Below, piece by piece: positions 25,601-34,720 of a DNA stretch of 64,000 nucleotides. The notes under the pieces were generated by a model. It ran no database searches and was not told the origin of the DNA. It saw nothing but the letters and a program-made list of their open reading frames with translations. Position 1 is the stretch's first letter. Each line of letters begins with the position of its first letter. The stretch comes from Natrialba asiatica DSM 12278 (GTDB lineage: Archaea; Halobacteriota; Halobacteria; Halobacteriales; Natrialbaceae): NCBI RefSeq assembly GCF_000337555.1, contig NZ_AOIO01000021.1:271853-335852 (forward strand). The letters are read 5' to 3'. The translations under genes and the position numbers were made by a program.

Positions 25601-26370
25601 ACGCCCTGCTCACGTTGACGCGAGCGGTCGCACGCAAGGAACTCGTTCTAATGGTTCGCTATCCGGTTAATACGCTCTCGAATCTGTTCCTGACCTATCT
25701 CTTCTTCGTCCTGATCTTCTTCGGCGGGCAGGCGGTCGCGGGTCCCGCGCTCACGGCGTCTCTCGACGGGATAATCGTCGGCTTCTTCCTCTGGACGATG
25801 GCGTCCCTGTCGTTCGGCTATCTCGCGTGGTCCGTGACGGCGGAAGCGCAGTGGGGAACCTTCGAGCAGTTGTACATGACTCCGTTCGGCATCCGAACGA
25901 TAATGCTGGTGAAAGCGGCCGTCGGGACGACCATCAACTTCGGCTGGGGTCTCGGTATGTTGCTCCTGCTGTTGGTGACATCCGGCCGGTCGCTCCAGGT
26001 GGATCTCGGGACGGTTCTCCCGCTCGGCGCGCTCACCCTCGCCTCCGCGGTCGGTATCGGGTTTTGCTTCGCGGGACTTTCGATCCTGTACAAACGGATC
26101 GAGGACCTACTGAGCGTGGTAAACTTCGCGCTTGTCGGGTGCATCGCCGCACCGGTCGAATCGGTCGCCTGGTTGAAGGCGATCCCCCTCGCCCAGGGGA
26201 GCTATCTTCTGCGGCGAACGATGGACGGAGGAATCCGTCTCTGGGAGATCCCCGCGCCGGAAATCCTGCTACTGGTCGGTACCGCGATCGCGTATCCCGC
26301 GGCCGGCTACTACGTCTTCCGGTGGGCACAGCGCCGCGCCCGACGAAAGGGCATTCTCGGTCACTACTAG
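25597..26370 (+). CDS. ABC-2 type transporter permease
   Basis: The 257-residue protein has six hydrophobic segments in the ABC-2 pattern and a charged, Arg-rich C-terminus (RRARRKGILGHY). It forms the membrane pore for the ATPase whose gene overlaps it by 4 bp. The substrate is not readable from sequence; relatives move drugs, lipids, polysaccharides or sodium. No further operon gene follows; non-coding element 2 starts about 200 bp downstream. Confidence 0.88.
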   Translation: MNALLTLTRAVARKELVLMVRYPVNTLSNLFLTYLFFVLIFFGGQAVAGPALTASLDGIIVGFFLWTMASLSFGYLAWSVTAEAQWGTFEQLYMTPFGIRTIMLVKAAVGTTINFGWGLGMLLLLLVTSGRSLQVDLGTVLPLGALTLASAVGIGFCFAGLSILYKRIEDLLSVVNFALVGCIAAPVESVAWLKAIPLAQGSYLLRRTMDGGIRLWEIPAPEILLLVGTAIAYPAAGYYVFRWAQRRARRKGILGHY

Positions 26371-26566
26371 CCGCTGAACTCGAGCGACGCGCTCCCCTTT
26401 TGGATCGTTCACGACCGTCGAGTTCAGTTCGGTACGGGACGGTTTCCCGGGGACGATGTCAACACCGTGCCGAAAGAGCCGATCGCGGCCGCTGCGATGG
26501 CTATCGACGCGATCCAGGGCAACTAGTTGTCGTACCGTTTCGGTCGCGGCCGCCTTCCTTCTCTCT

Positions 26567-26708
26567 CGTGAGAATGTACTCGATCGTGGCTGCGTCCCCT
26601 CGCCGGCTCGGAAGCCGCGTCTCGGTTGTCTCAGCAATCAGGACACCCTACGTCCGGTTAGCGGCTTCCGTTCTACTTGTTGAATGTAGCAACGCATCTC
26701 TACCGCTG
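26567..26708 (+). ncRNA. Structured non-coding element, copy 2
   Basis: This element is related along its whole length to 23842-23978: identical CGTGAGAATGTAC start, shared CGTCTCGG core and shared CTACCGCTG end. P1 pairs 26610-26618 (GGAAGCCGC) with 26661-26669, differing from copy 1 by an A-U to G-C exchange on both strands. P2 pairs 26624-26628 with 26635-26639 (an A-U to U-A exchange plus one G-U). P3 pairs 26641-26644 with 26652-26655. P4 pairs 26686-26689 with 26700-26703. No TATA box is seen at the corresponding upstream position, so it may be silent or read from the ABC operon. Confidence 0.5.
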
Positions 26709-26871
26709 AATAACTAGAAGGACGACCGTTCCACGTCTCATCTATTGAAAACACAATATCGGCCACCAGGCTTATCCGCCTCTATCTCCACCCGTCTGCA
26801 AAATCGCCCGACGGAACAGTGACAACGGCGTGTCCAGAATTTTATTCGGCTCGCGAGGTCGGCTAGTAACG

Positions 26872-26878
26872 TTTAAAA
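26872..26878 (+). promoter_or_regulatory. TATA-like box of dnaK
   Basis: TTTAAAA is centred about 29 bp upstream of ATG 26904, which gives a leaderless or nearly leaderless heat-shock mRNA, the usual haloarchaeal arrangement. Confidence 0.5.
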
Positions 26879-26903
26879 CAAAGTGCGCACAATATCCTCC
26901 ACA

Positions 26904-28832
26904 ATGGCGAGCAACAAGATTCTCGGAATCGACCTCGGTACGACGAACAGCGCGTTCGCCGTCATGGAAGGCGGCGATCCGGAGATCATCGTCAACGCCG
27001 AAGGCGAGCGGACGACCCCCTCCGTCGTCGCGTTCACCGACGACGACGAGCGGCTCGTCGGCAAACCCGCGAAGAACCAGGCGATCCAGAACCCCGAAAA
27101 GACGATCGCCTCGATCAAGCGCCACATCGGCGACGACGATTACACCGTCGATATCGAGGGCGAAGAGTACACGCCCGAGGAAATTTCGGCGATGATCCTT
27201 CAGAAGATCAAACGCGACGCCGAAGAGTACCTCGGCGACGACGTCGAGAAGGCCGTCATCACCGTCCCCGCGTACTTCTCCGACCGCCAGCGCCAGGCGA
27301 CCAAGGACGCCGGCGAAATCGCCGGCTTCGACGTCGAGCGCATCATCAACGAGCCCACCGCCGCCTCGATGGCCTACGGGCTCGAAGACGACGCCGACCA
27401 GACCGTTCTCGTCTACGACCTCGGTGGCGGGACCTTCGACGTTTCCATCCTCGACCTCGGCGGCGGCGTCTACGAAGTCGTCGCAACGAACGGGGACAAC
27501 GACCTCGGCGGCGACGACTGGGACGAAGCCATCATCGACTACCTCGCCGACGAGTTCGAGAACGACCACGGTATCGACCTCCGCGAGGACCGCCAGGCGC
27601 TCCAGCGGCTCAAGGACGCCGCCGAGGAGGCCAAGATCGAACTCTCCTCCCGAAAGGAGACGGAAATCAACCTGCCCTTTATCACGGCCACCGACGACGG
27701 CCCGATCCACCTCGAAGAATCACTCACGCGAGCGAAGTTCGAATCCCTGACCCAGGACCTCATCGAGCGCACCGTCGAGCCGACAGAGCAGGCGCTCGAA
27801 GACGCCGGCTACGAGAAAGACGACATCGACGAAGTCCTCCTCGTCGGCGGCTCCACGCGGATGCCCCAGGTCGCCGAGAAGGTCGAAGAACTCACCGGTC
27901 AGGAACCGCAGAAGAACGTCAACCCCGACGAAGCCGTCGCGCTCGGCGCGGCCATCCAGGGCGGCGTCCTCGGCGGCGAGGTCGACGACATCGTCCTGCT
28001 GGACGTGACGCCGCTCTCGCTGGGTATCGAAGTGAAAGGCGGTCTCTTCGAACGCCTCATCGAGAAAAACACGACCATCCCGACCGAGGAGTCGAAAATC
28101 TTCACCACCGCCGCGGACAACCAGACCACGGTCCAGGTCCGGGTCTTCCAGGGCGAACGCGAACTCGCGGAGAAGAACGAACTGCTCGGCGAGTTCCACC
28201 TGACCGGCATCCCACCGGCACCCGCGGGAACTCCGCAGATCGAGGTCACCTTCAGTATCGACGAAAACGGTATCGTCAACGTCTCCGCCGAGGACAAGGG
28301 CAGCGGCGAAACCGAGGAGATCACCATCGAGGGCGGCGCTGGCCTCTCCGACGCCGAAATCGACGAGATGCAGCAGGAAGCCGAAAAGCACGCCGAAGAA
28401 GACGAGAAGAAGCGCCAGCGCATCGAGGCGCGGAACACGGCCGAAGCGACGATTCAGCGCGCCGAAACCCTCCTCGAGGAGAACGAGGAGGCGGTCGACG
28501 ACGGCCTGCGCGGCGACATCGAGGCGGCTATCGAAGAACTCGAGGCGACGATCGACGACGACGAGGCGACGGCCGAGGATATCGAAGCCGCGACCGAAGA
28601 ACTGAGCACGGAACTGCAGGAGATCGGCAAGCAGATGTACCAGGAGGCCGGCGCTGCTGGCGCTGGCGGCGCAGCGGGCGGCGCTGGTGCAGCCGGTGCC
28701 GGCGGCATGGGTGGCATGGGCGGCGGCCCCAACCCAGGTCCGAGCGGCACTGCCGGCGGTGACGACGAAGAGTTCGTCGACGCCGACTTCGAGGACGTTG
28801 ACTTCGAGGTCGAGGACGAAGACGACGAGTAA
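26904..28832 (+). CDS. dnaK: Molecular chaperone DnaK (Hsp70)
   Basis: The 642-residue Hsp70 has the ATPase domain (1-360) with GIDLGTTNS, the phosphate-2 motif [14 protein letters not shown] and the adenosine motif VGGSTRMP, then the substrate-binding domain and a helical lid. The tail is Gly/Ala/Met-rich and ends in an acidic EVEDEDDE-type terminus. It folds proteins with DnaJ, encoded 1.3 kb downstream, and GrpE. No grpE is present directly upstream, where many haloarchaea carry it; here the ABC cassette and the structured element occupy that place. ATG 26904 ([12 protein letters not shown]) fits the promoter at 26872. Confidence 0.97.
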   Translation: MASNKILGIDLGTTNSAFAVMEGGDPEIIVNAEGERTTPSVVAFTDDDERLVGKPAKNQAIQNPEKTIASIKRHIGDDDYTVDIEGEEYTPEEISAMILQKIKRDAEEYLGDDVEKAVITVPAYFSDRQRQATKDAGEIAGFDVERIINEPTAASMAYGLEDDADQTVLVYDLGGGTFDVSILDLGGGVYEVVATNGDNDLGGDDWDEAIIDYLADEFENDHGIDLREDRQALQRLKDAAEEAKIELSSRKETEINLPFITATDDGPIHLEESLTRAKFESLTQDLIERTVEPTEQALEDAGYEKDDIDEVLLVGGSTRMPQVAEKVEELTGQEPQKNVNPDEAVALGAAIQGGVLGGEVDDIVLLDVTPLSLGIEVKGGLFERLIEKNTTIPTEESKIFTTAADNQTTVQVRVFQGERELAEKNELLGEFHLTGIPPAPAGTPQIEVTFSIDENGIVNVSAEDKGSGETEEITIEGGAGLSDAEIDEMQQEAEKHAEEDEKKRQRIEARNTAEATIQRAETLLEENEEAVDDGLRGDIEAAIEELEATIDDDEATAEDIEAATEELSTELQEIGKQMYQEAGAAGAGGAAGGAGAAGAGGMGGMGGGPNPGPSGTAGGDDEEFVDADFEDVDFEVEDEDDE

Positions 28833-29074
28833 CGGTCACTGACTGCGATTTCGAGCGGTTTTCTTCGGTTTACTCTAGTGACGCGATTGGATCCAACGCG
28901 AACCTCACGGGAGTCGAAGCGAGCCTTGCTGTTCCCGATCCGCCGACAGCGCCGCCGCTGGCGGTGAAGTGACCTCGGAATCGGAAGCAACGAGTCACTC
29001 ACTTTCACTCCCGCTTTCGACCGGTAAACACGCTGTTCGGTTCCCGGGATTCGGCGGGGTGAAAGCGGCGATCC

Positions 29075-29860
29075 TCAGTCGTCCTTACACCCCCAGCCGA
29101 ATGCCGTCCAGCCGCCATCAGCGGTGAGCACTTCGCCGGTGACGAACGTGTCGTCGGAGGCGAGGAACGTGACGCAGTTTGCGACCTCGTCCGGCGTCCC
29201 GAACCGGTCGAGCGGCGTCCGATCTCTGATATCCTGTTGGTCGAATCCGGTATCGTCCTGGGCCTGTTCGACCATCTCGGTCATGATATAGCCCGGTGCC
29301 AGAGCGTTTACGTGGATATCGTGTTCCGCCCATTCGACGGCGAGACACCGGGTGAGATTGTTCACTCCGCCTTTCGTCGTATTGTAGGGCGTTCGATCCT
29401 GTTGGCCCATCTGTCCCATCATGCTCGAAATATTGACGATGTGGCCGCCGTCTCCCTGTTCGATCAGTTGAGTGCCCGCTGCCTGTGCACAGAAGAAAAC
29501 GCCCGTGAGATTCACGTCGACGACCTGCTGCCAGTCCGCGGCCGACATCTCCTCTGCCGGACCGCGGATGTTGATCCCTGCGTTGTTTACAAGCACGTCG
29601 AGCCGTCCGAACCGGTCGACGGTTTCGTCGATCAAATTCTCGACGGACGACTTCTCGCTCACGTCGACTTCGACCGCGTGAGCCGTGCCGTCGTAGCCGT
29701 TCTCCTCGAACTCGTCGACGACCTGTTTACAATCCGCAAGCGAGCGCGAGCAGATAACGACGTTATCGCCGGTTTCCGCGAACCGTTCTGCAATTCGCTG
29801 TCCGAGTCCTCTCGTCGAACCCGTTACGATCACCGTTCGTGTCTCCGATTGGGGAGCCAT
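29075..29860 (-). CDS. SDR family oxidoreductase
   Basis: This 261-residue classical short-chain dehydrogenase has the cofactor motif TGSTRGLG, the NNAG strand, catalytic Ser in NISSMMG, and Y-N-T-T-K as the Y-x3-K pair. It ends in the GEVLTADGGW segment typical of the family. The overall pattern resembles gluconate 5-dehydrogenase/3-oxoacyl reductase-like members, but the substrate cannot be told. It lies on the opposite strand between dnaK and dnaJ, convergent with dnaK and divergent from dnaJ. Confidence 0.88.
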   Translation of the reverse strand: MAPQSETRTVIVTGSTRGLGQRIAERFAETGDNVVICSRSLADCKQVVDEFEENGYDGTAHAVEVDVSEKSSVENLIDETVDRFGRLDVLVNNAGINIRGPAEEMSAADWQQVVDVNLTGVFFCAQAAGTQLIEQGDGGHIVNISSMMGQMGQQDRTPYNTTKGGVNNLTRCLAVEWAEHDIHVNALAPGYIMTEMVEQAQDDTGFDQQDIRDRTPLDRFGTPDEVANCVTFLASDDTFVTGEVLTADGGWTAFGWGCKDD

Positions 29861-30087
29861 ACTATCGCTGATGGCCCGACCTATCCACTTACGTATTACG
29901 TCTTGTGATCGTGACTACCCGGACAGGAAAGAGCCAGCGACGGATCGTATCCCACGGAGTGCACCGAGTTCAGCCGCCAGGTATCCGATCAGTTGCCGGG
30001 GCGTACTGGCTGGGGACAGGAGACGGGCGATCGTTTTCGGGGAACGGTCGTTTCAAGTGGCTCAACCGAGTATCGGTGGAACAACGA

Positions 30088-31260
30088 ATGAGCGAGGACT
30101 TCTACGACGTACTCGGTGTGAGTCGGGACGCGGACGCCGAGGAGATCAAACAGGCGTACCGGAAGAAGGCCACGGAGTACCATCCGGACGTCAGCGACGA
30201 CCCGGACGCCGAGGAGAAGTTCAAGAAGATCCAGAAGGCAAAGCAGGTCCTGACCGACGAGGAAAAGCGCCAGGCCTACGACCGCATGGGCCACGACCGC
30301 TACGAACAGGCCGAGAAACACGGCTTCGACGCCAGCGAAGGCGGCATGGGTGGCGGTATGGGCGGCGGCCCCTTCGGCGGCATGGGCGGTGGCGGCATGG
30401 GTGGCGGCGGTCTCGGCGACATCTTCGAACAGGTCTTCGGGGGCGGCGGCCGCGGCGGCGGTCGGGGTCGTCGTCGGCCACAGAAGGGCCGCGATCTTCG
30501 CACCGAACTCGATATTGAACTCGAGGAGGCCTTCGAGGGCGTCGAGAAGCAGTTCTCCGTCGAGCGCCCCGAGGAATGCGATGACTGCGGCGGCGAGGGC
30601 CACCCGCCGGATGCCGAGTCTCGAACCTGTTCGGAGTGTCAGGGTCGCGGGCAGGTGACGCAGGTCCAGCAGACGCCGCTCGGTCGCGTCCAGCAGACGA
30701 CGACCTGCCCGCAGTGTGAGGGCGAGGGAACCCTTTACTCGGAGACCTGCGACTCATGTCGAGGCGAGGGCTACGTCCGCAACGAGGCGACGCTCACCGT
30801 CGAGGTGCCGGCTGGCATTCAGGAGGGCCAGACGCTCCGGATGGAGGGCGAGGGTGCGCCCAGTCCCGACGGCGGCCCCCGCGGCGACCTGCTGATCGAC
30901 GTTGCGATCCGCGAGCACGACGAGTTCGAGCGCGACGGGGACGATCTGCGCTACCGGCTGCCGATTTCGTTCCCGCAGGCGACCTTCGGCGACGCGATCG
31001 AGGTGCCGACGCTCGACGGGGCCGTCGAGTTCGACGTACCACAGGGAACCCAGAGCGGGGAGACGTTCCGGATACAGGGGAAGGGGATGCCGCGACTGCG
31101 GCGGCGCGGGCAGGGCGATCTCTACGTGAAGGTGCAAGTCGTCACGCCGGACTCGCTCAACGAGGAGCAACGCGAGGCCCTGGAGGCGTTTGCCGAGGCG
31201 GGCGGCGACGAGATCGAGGTCAACGAAGGCTTCTTCGAGCGGATCAAGCGCGCGTTCTGA
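30088..31260 (+). CDS. dnaJ: Chaperone DnaJ (Hsp40)
   Basis: The 390-residue type I Hsp40 has a J domain with the H-P-D tripeptide (TEYHPDVSDD), a Gly/Met/Phe-rich linker, four zinc-finger C-x-x-C-x-G-x-G repeats (CDDCGGEG, CSECQGRG, CPQCEGEG, CDSCRGEG) and the two-lobed C-terminal substrate domain. It delivers clients to DnaK and stimulates its ATPase. ATG 30088 (MSEDFYDVLGVS) is chosen; the upstream in-frame extension is not J-domain sequence. A T6 run shortly after the stop probably ends the transcript. Confidence 0.97.
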   Translation: MSEDFYDVLGVSRDADAEEIKQAYRKKATEYHPDVSDDPDAEEKFKKIQKAKQVLTDEEKRQAYDRMGHDRYEQAEKHGFDASEGGMGGGMGGGPFGGMGGGGMGGGGLGDIFEQVFGGGGRGGGRGRRRPQKGRDLRTELDIELEEAFEGVEKQFSVERPEECDDCGGEGHPPDAESRTCSECQGRGQVTQVQQTPLGRVQQTTTCPQCEGEGTLYSETCDSCRGEGYVRNEATLTVEVPAGIQEGQTLRMEGEGAPSPDGGPRGDLLIDVAIREHDEFERDGDDLRYRLPISFPQATFGDAIEVPTLDGAVEFDVPQGTQSGETFRIQGKGMPRLRRRGQGDLYVKVQVVTPDSLNEEQREALEAFAEAGGDEIEVNEGFFERIKRAF

Positions 31261-31301
31261 GCGGCGACTCGGCTCTCGCTCGGGCGCTCGTTTCGGCGCG
31301 C

Positions 31302-31307
31302 TTTTTT
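31302..31307 (+). terminator. T6 run after dnaJ
   Basis: Six T follow a GCGCGC stretch, 42 bp after the dnaJ stop and before the next start at 31330. This is a plausible archaeal terminator. Confidence 0.4.
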
Positions 31308-31329
31308 CGTCGCGGACCCAGTACCGGGT

Positions 31330-32091
31330 ATGACCGAGCGTGTCGCGACAGTCGACGAGTTGTTCGGCAGGGGCCGCCGCGATGACCGGACGGTCCTCGT
31401 CGACGGAACGGGCCGCGAGTTCGACGCACACTGGCTGTGTACGACGACCTGGAAGGCTGGTAACTTCCTGCGACACGTCGGCGTTCACGAGGGGACGACC
31501 GTCGGCGTCGTCGGCGGTGGCCCGCTTGCCCTGCTCGCGTGTTTCGGGACGACGCTGCTCGGCGGCAAAACGCGCTTCGAGCCGCCGACCGACCTCGCCG
31601 ACGCGGACGACCTGCAGGCGCTGGTCGCACCCATCGACGACATCGAGACTGGACGCTACGACCTGCCGCGGGGAACCGGCAAACTCGGATACGGTGACGA
31701 GCCGACCACACCGGGTGTCAGCCACTTCGATGCCGGTCTCTGGAGCGAAAATCCGTCGTTCCCGCCGCAGACGCTCGACCCTGAAACGGGGCTTCTCACC
31801 GACGGGAAGCGGACCGACACGCACGAGGACGTGATCGAGACGGCCGCTGACGTGATCGACGACTACGGTCTCGAGACAGGAACTCGGGTCGTCGTTCGCG
31901 CGCCGCTGTCGGCCCCCGAAACCGTCGCGGCAGGTGTGGTCGCACCGTTGCTCGCCGAGGGCGTGATCGTTCTCGCCGGAACCGAAGCCGAACCGGACGA
32001 CGAACCGACGGGCGATCGAGGCGCGTACGCCGTGTCGAACGATCCGGTTCCGGAGCCGAACCGCATCGCTCCCGACGCCGTGTCGCTGTAG
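31330..32091 (+). CDS. Haloarchaeal protein resembling a truncated acyl-CoA synthetase
   Basis: The 253-residue protein shows the spacing of the N-terminal part of AMP-binding acyl-CoA synthetases (TTWKAGNFLRHVGVHEGTTVG, then GPLALLACFGTTLLGG), but it lacks the P-loop-like S-G-T-T-G-x-P-K motif and the whole C-terminal lid. It is therefore unlikely to adenylate a substrate. Either it is a degenerated synthetase kept for another role or a distinct haloarchaeal family. It follows dnaJ on the same strand after a likely terminator. Confidence 0.6.
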   Translation: MTERVATVDELFGRGRRDDRTVLVDGTGREFDAHWLCTTTWKAGNFLRHVGVHEGTTVGVVGGGPLALLACFGTTLLGGKTRFEPPTDLADADDLQALVAPIDDIETGRYDLPRGTGKLGYGDEPTTPGVSHFDAGLWSENPSFPPQTLDPETGLLTDGKRTDTHEDVIETAADVIDDYGLETGTRVVVRAPLSAPETVAAGVVAPLLAEGVIVLAGTEAEPDDEPTGDRGAYAVSNDPVPEPNRIAPDAVSL

Positions 32092-32134
32092 CGGAGGGAT
32101 TGCCTGATCCGTCTCTCGACGCCCGATTCCGGCG

Positions 32135-32665
32135 CTACGCGCCGGTCACCGCATCTCGAAGCACCTCGTATCCCGAGTCGCCGGCGAGTCCCCGAAGCTT
32201 CCGGAGCGTCTTCGTCTCCTGCCCGACGATTCGCTCGATCGGGTCGGTCACGTCGTCCGCGAGGGCCGCCTGCTCTGCGATCAGCAGAAGTCCCTCGTAG
32301 GTCGCGATTTCGATGAGTTCCGTTTTCGTCGCCGCGGTGAGGTAGTAGCTGTTTGTGAGCGCGTCGTCGCGACCGCCCGCGAGGTCGTCGAACCGCGCGC
32401 GCTCGGTTAGCAGTCCGACGACGACGCGGTTCTCCCGCCGCGTCGGTTCGCGGCCGAGCGCCTCGAAGACCGTTTCGAGGTGCTCGACCTGCCGCTCCGT
32501 TTCGGTGCGGTGGATGGCAAATCCCTTGCGAAGGTTATCGTTAGTCGCTGTCTCCGCCATGTCCGCCAGCGCTTCGACCAGGCGAATTTCCATATCGTAG
32601 GCGGCCTCGAGTTCGTAGACGAACAGGTCGGCGGCGTTCCGGATGTCGTCCTCGTGCGTACTCAC
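32135..32665 (-). CDS. DUF892 (YciE/YciF) ferritin-like protein, paralogue A
   Basis: This 176-residue all-helical protein with a GTG start matches DUF892: DLFVYELEAAYDMEIRLVEAL in helix 1, HRTETERQVEHLETVFEALG in helix 2 and a TYEGL helix later, with Glu/His residues spaced as in a ferritin-like di-metal centre. Relatives respond to osmotic or oxidative stress; biochemical function is unsettled. A second member lies at 35366-35875 on the other strand, sharing the same E...H-x3-E-x3-Q layout. Confidence 0.85.
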   Translation of the reverse strand: MSTHEDDIRNAADLFVYELEAAYDMEIRLVEALADMAETATNDNLRKGFAIHRTETERQVEHLETVFEALGREPTRRENRVVVGLLTERARFDDLAGGRDDALTNSYYLTAATKTELIEIATYEGLLLIAEQAALADDVTDPIERIVGQETKTLRKLRGLAGDSGYEVLRDAVTGA

Positions 32666-32747
32666 GGTGATCCCCGCTAGAAGTTTGTGGGTCCGTCACA
32701 AAGCAGTTTTTCCGGCGAACCGGACGGTCTCCACGACCGAACTCCGC

Positions 32748-33659
32748 TCACCGGGAGCGGTCGCTCTCGTCCGGCGGCACCGGTCGGTGGTGGCGGGCGA
32801 ACCACCACCGGAGGGCCGCGTTTCCGACGGGGGACGTCGCCGCCCTGACGCCGGCGTGGATGAGCGGCGTTCGCCACGACTCGGGAATCGCGGCCGCGAT
32901 GACCGCCCCGACTGTCGCCGTCCAGCCGACGGCGTACCGACGCTTCGGATCGTCGACGGTCGCCGCCTCGAGCATGGTTTCGGCGACGGCTTCTGGCGAC
33001 GTGATCCCCGGCCCGCCGCTCTTGATGGTGTGGAGTTGCTCGTGTAACTCGTAGAGATCCGTATAGGCCGTCTTGTGGTCGACGTCGACGAGTTCGTCGC
33101 GCGTGCGGTCGTAGTGGGTGGTTGCGACGACCGTCGGTTCGACGATGATGACGTCGATTCCGTGCTCCCGAACCTCCTGGCGGAGCGCCCGGGTGGTGCT
33201 CGCGAGCGCCGACTTCGAGCCGCTGTAAACGCCGGTTCCGGCGATCGGAAACCGATCCGTGATGCTCGTGACGTTGATGATCCGTCCCTCGCCCCGGGCG
33301 CGCATGGACGGCAGTGCGGCGCGCACCAATCGGTGCGGGCCGAAGGTATTCACCTCGTACTGGTCGCGGACCTTCTCGACGGGAACGTCTTCTACGGGAC
33401 CCATCTGGCTGAATCCCGCGTTGTTGATGAGGCAGTCGAGTCGCCCGCACTCGGCGACGAGTCGATCGACCACCCGTTCGGCGTCCGCCGTTGAGGTGAC
33501 GTCGAGTCGTTCCGTCGTCGCCCCGTTCGCCTCGAGATCCGCCAGCGCGTCCGGATCGCGGGCGGTCGCCCAAACGTCCCACCCGTCGGCGAGGAACGTC
33601 CGAGCGGCCGCGCGGCCGATACCCGACGAACAGCCGGTGATGAGGACCGTGGGAGCCAT
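32748..33659 (-). CDS. SDR family oxidoreductase
   Basis: The 303-residue short-chain dehydrogenase has TGCSSGIGRAAA as cofactor loop, LINNAGFSQ, and catalytic Ser plus Y-S-G-S-K (Y-x3-K). The C-terminal extension beyond residue 240 has the look of the retinol-dehydrogenase-like/17-beta-HSD subgroup, with a hydrophobic stretch (about 250-270) that may touch the membrane. ATG 33659 (MAPTVLITGCSSG) starts at the first strand. Substrate unknown; a shared operon with the neighbouring DUF892 gene is not indicated. Confidence 0.85.
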   Translation of the reverse strand: MAPTVLITGCSSGIGRAAARTFLADGWDVWATARDPDALADLEANGATTERLDVTSTADAERVVDRLVAECGRLDCLINNAGFSQMGPVEDVPVEKVRDQYEVNTFGPHRLVRAALPSMRARGEGRIINVTSITDRFPIAGTGVYSGSKSALASTTRALRQEVREHGIDVIIVEPTVVATTHYDRTRDELVDVDHKTAYTDLYELHEQLHTIKSGGPGITSPEAVAETMLEAATVDDPKRRYAVGWTATVGAVIAAAIPESWRTPLIHAGVRAATSPVGNAALRWWFARHHRPVPPDESDRSR

Positions 33660-33891
33660 GCGACGGACTACACGGTCGAACTGAATAGACCCGAGGGGGA
33701 GCGATAGGCGTACTGAACAGTCACGCCGTCGGCTCGACCGAGTTTCGTTCGGCCGGCGGTTGCTGTCGACGCCCACCGGAGCGTTCCGCTCGCGGGATGG
33801 TTCATCGGGGGACAGCGACCGGCCGTTCGGCGAGAGATGGGTGAGTCGGTCGATCAACGTTCGGTCCGGATCGGCGCTCCGTTTTACGACG

Positions 33892-34461
33892 TCACTCCGC
33901 CAACGCGAACGCCGTCGCCAAGTCTGACTCGATCGCGTCGACTTTGCTGCGGTCGTACAGTGCGGCCGCAGGGTGGAACGACGGGACGACGGTTCGACCC
34001 TCGCGTTCGAACTCGCGGCCGTGAACGTCGGTGATCGTCTCGTCCGTTTCGAGGAGTTCGGCCGTCGCGAAACTTCCGAGGGGGACGAGAACGATCGGAT
34101 CGACGCGCTCGAGTTCGGCCTCGAGAACGGGCGACCAGGCTTCGATCTCGTCGGCGTGCGGGTCTCGGTTTTCCGGCGGCCGCACCTTGACGAGATTGGT
34201 GATGTAGAGGTCCCGTCTGTCGTAGCCGATCGATTCGAGCGCCCGGTCCAGTTGGGACCCCGCCTGGCCGACGAACGGTTCGCCCTGGGCGACTTCCTGT
34301 TTCCCCGGCGCTTCGCCGACGACCATCACGTCGGCCGAGAGGGGGCCGACGCCGGGAACGAACCGCTCGCGGTCGACATGCTCGTCCGGCACGCTCTCGA
34401 GTGCGTCGGCGAACGCGGTCTCGAACTCCCAGTCGGACGATGATCCGGATCCCGCTGTCAT
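33892..34461 (-). CDS. Uracil-DNA glycosylase superfamily protein lacking cysteines
   Basis: The 189-residue protein has the family 4/5-type UDG motifs: VVGEAPGKQE (G49-E56), the central YITNLVKVRPPENRDP segment and the SFHPAAALYD motif with H163. Such enzymes excise uracil from DNA to start base-excision repair. Family 4 and 5 enzymes normally hold a 4Fe-4S cluster with four cysteines. This protein has no cysteine at all, and the usual A-C-R-P segment reads AWSP with W109 in place of Cys. ATG 34461 is chosen over GTG 34476. Activity is plausible but would be cluster-independent. Confidence 0.8.
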   Translation of the reverse strand: MTAGSGSSSDWEFETAFADALESVPDEHVDRERFVPGVGPLSADVMVVGEAPGKQEVAQGEPFVGQAGSQLDRALESIGYDRRDLYITNLVKVRPPENRDPHADEIEAWSPVLEAELERVDPIVLVPLGSFATAELLETDETITDVHGREFEREGRTVVPSFHPAAALYDRSKVDAIESDLATAFALAE

Positions 34462-34720
34462 GAGCGAAGGGAACACTCCCGGCGGGAAAAGACGTGTCCC
34501 GACGTATGCTCGCCGTCGGACGAGGAGTAGCGAGTGGACCGGACTTCCTGGCGGGCGATCGGGTGGGTAAACGAGTCAACGGTCGAATAACCGACTGGAC
34601 GGCCGAACAACTCACTGGAGTCGACGCCGATCGGACGGACGAACGACCCCGAACCCGACGCCGATCGGTGGGTGCGTTGCCGACAGAACGTTTATCCCGC
34701 CGTCCGTTGTCGATTCGAAC

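Larger units (their letters stand above)
26371..26903. other. Intergenic region between ABC operon and dnaK
   Basis: These 533 bp contain no gene I can support. They hold structured element copy 2 (26567-26708) and the dnaK promoter near 26872. The rest shows no feature. Confidence 0.5.
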
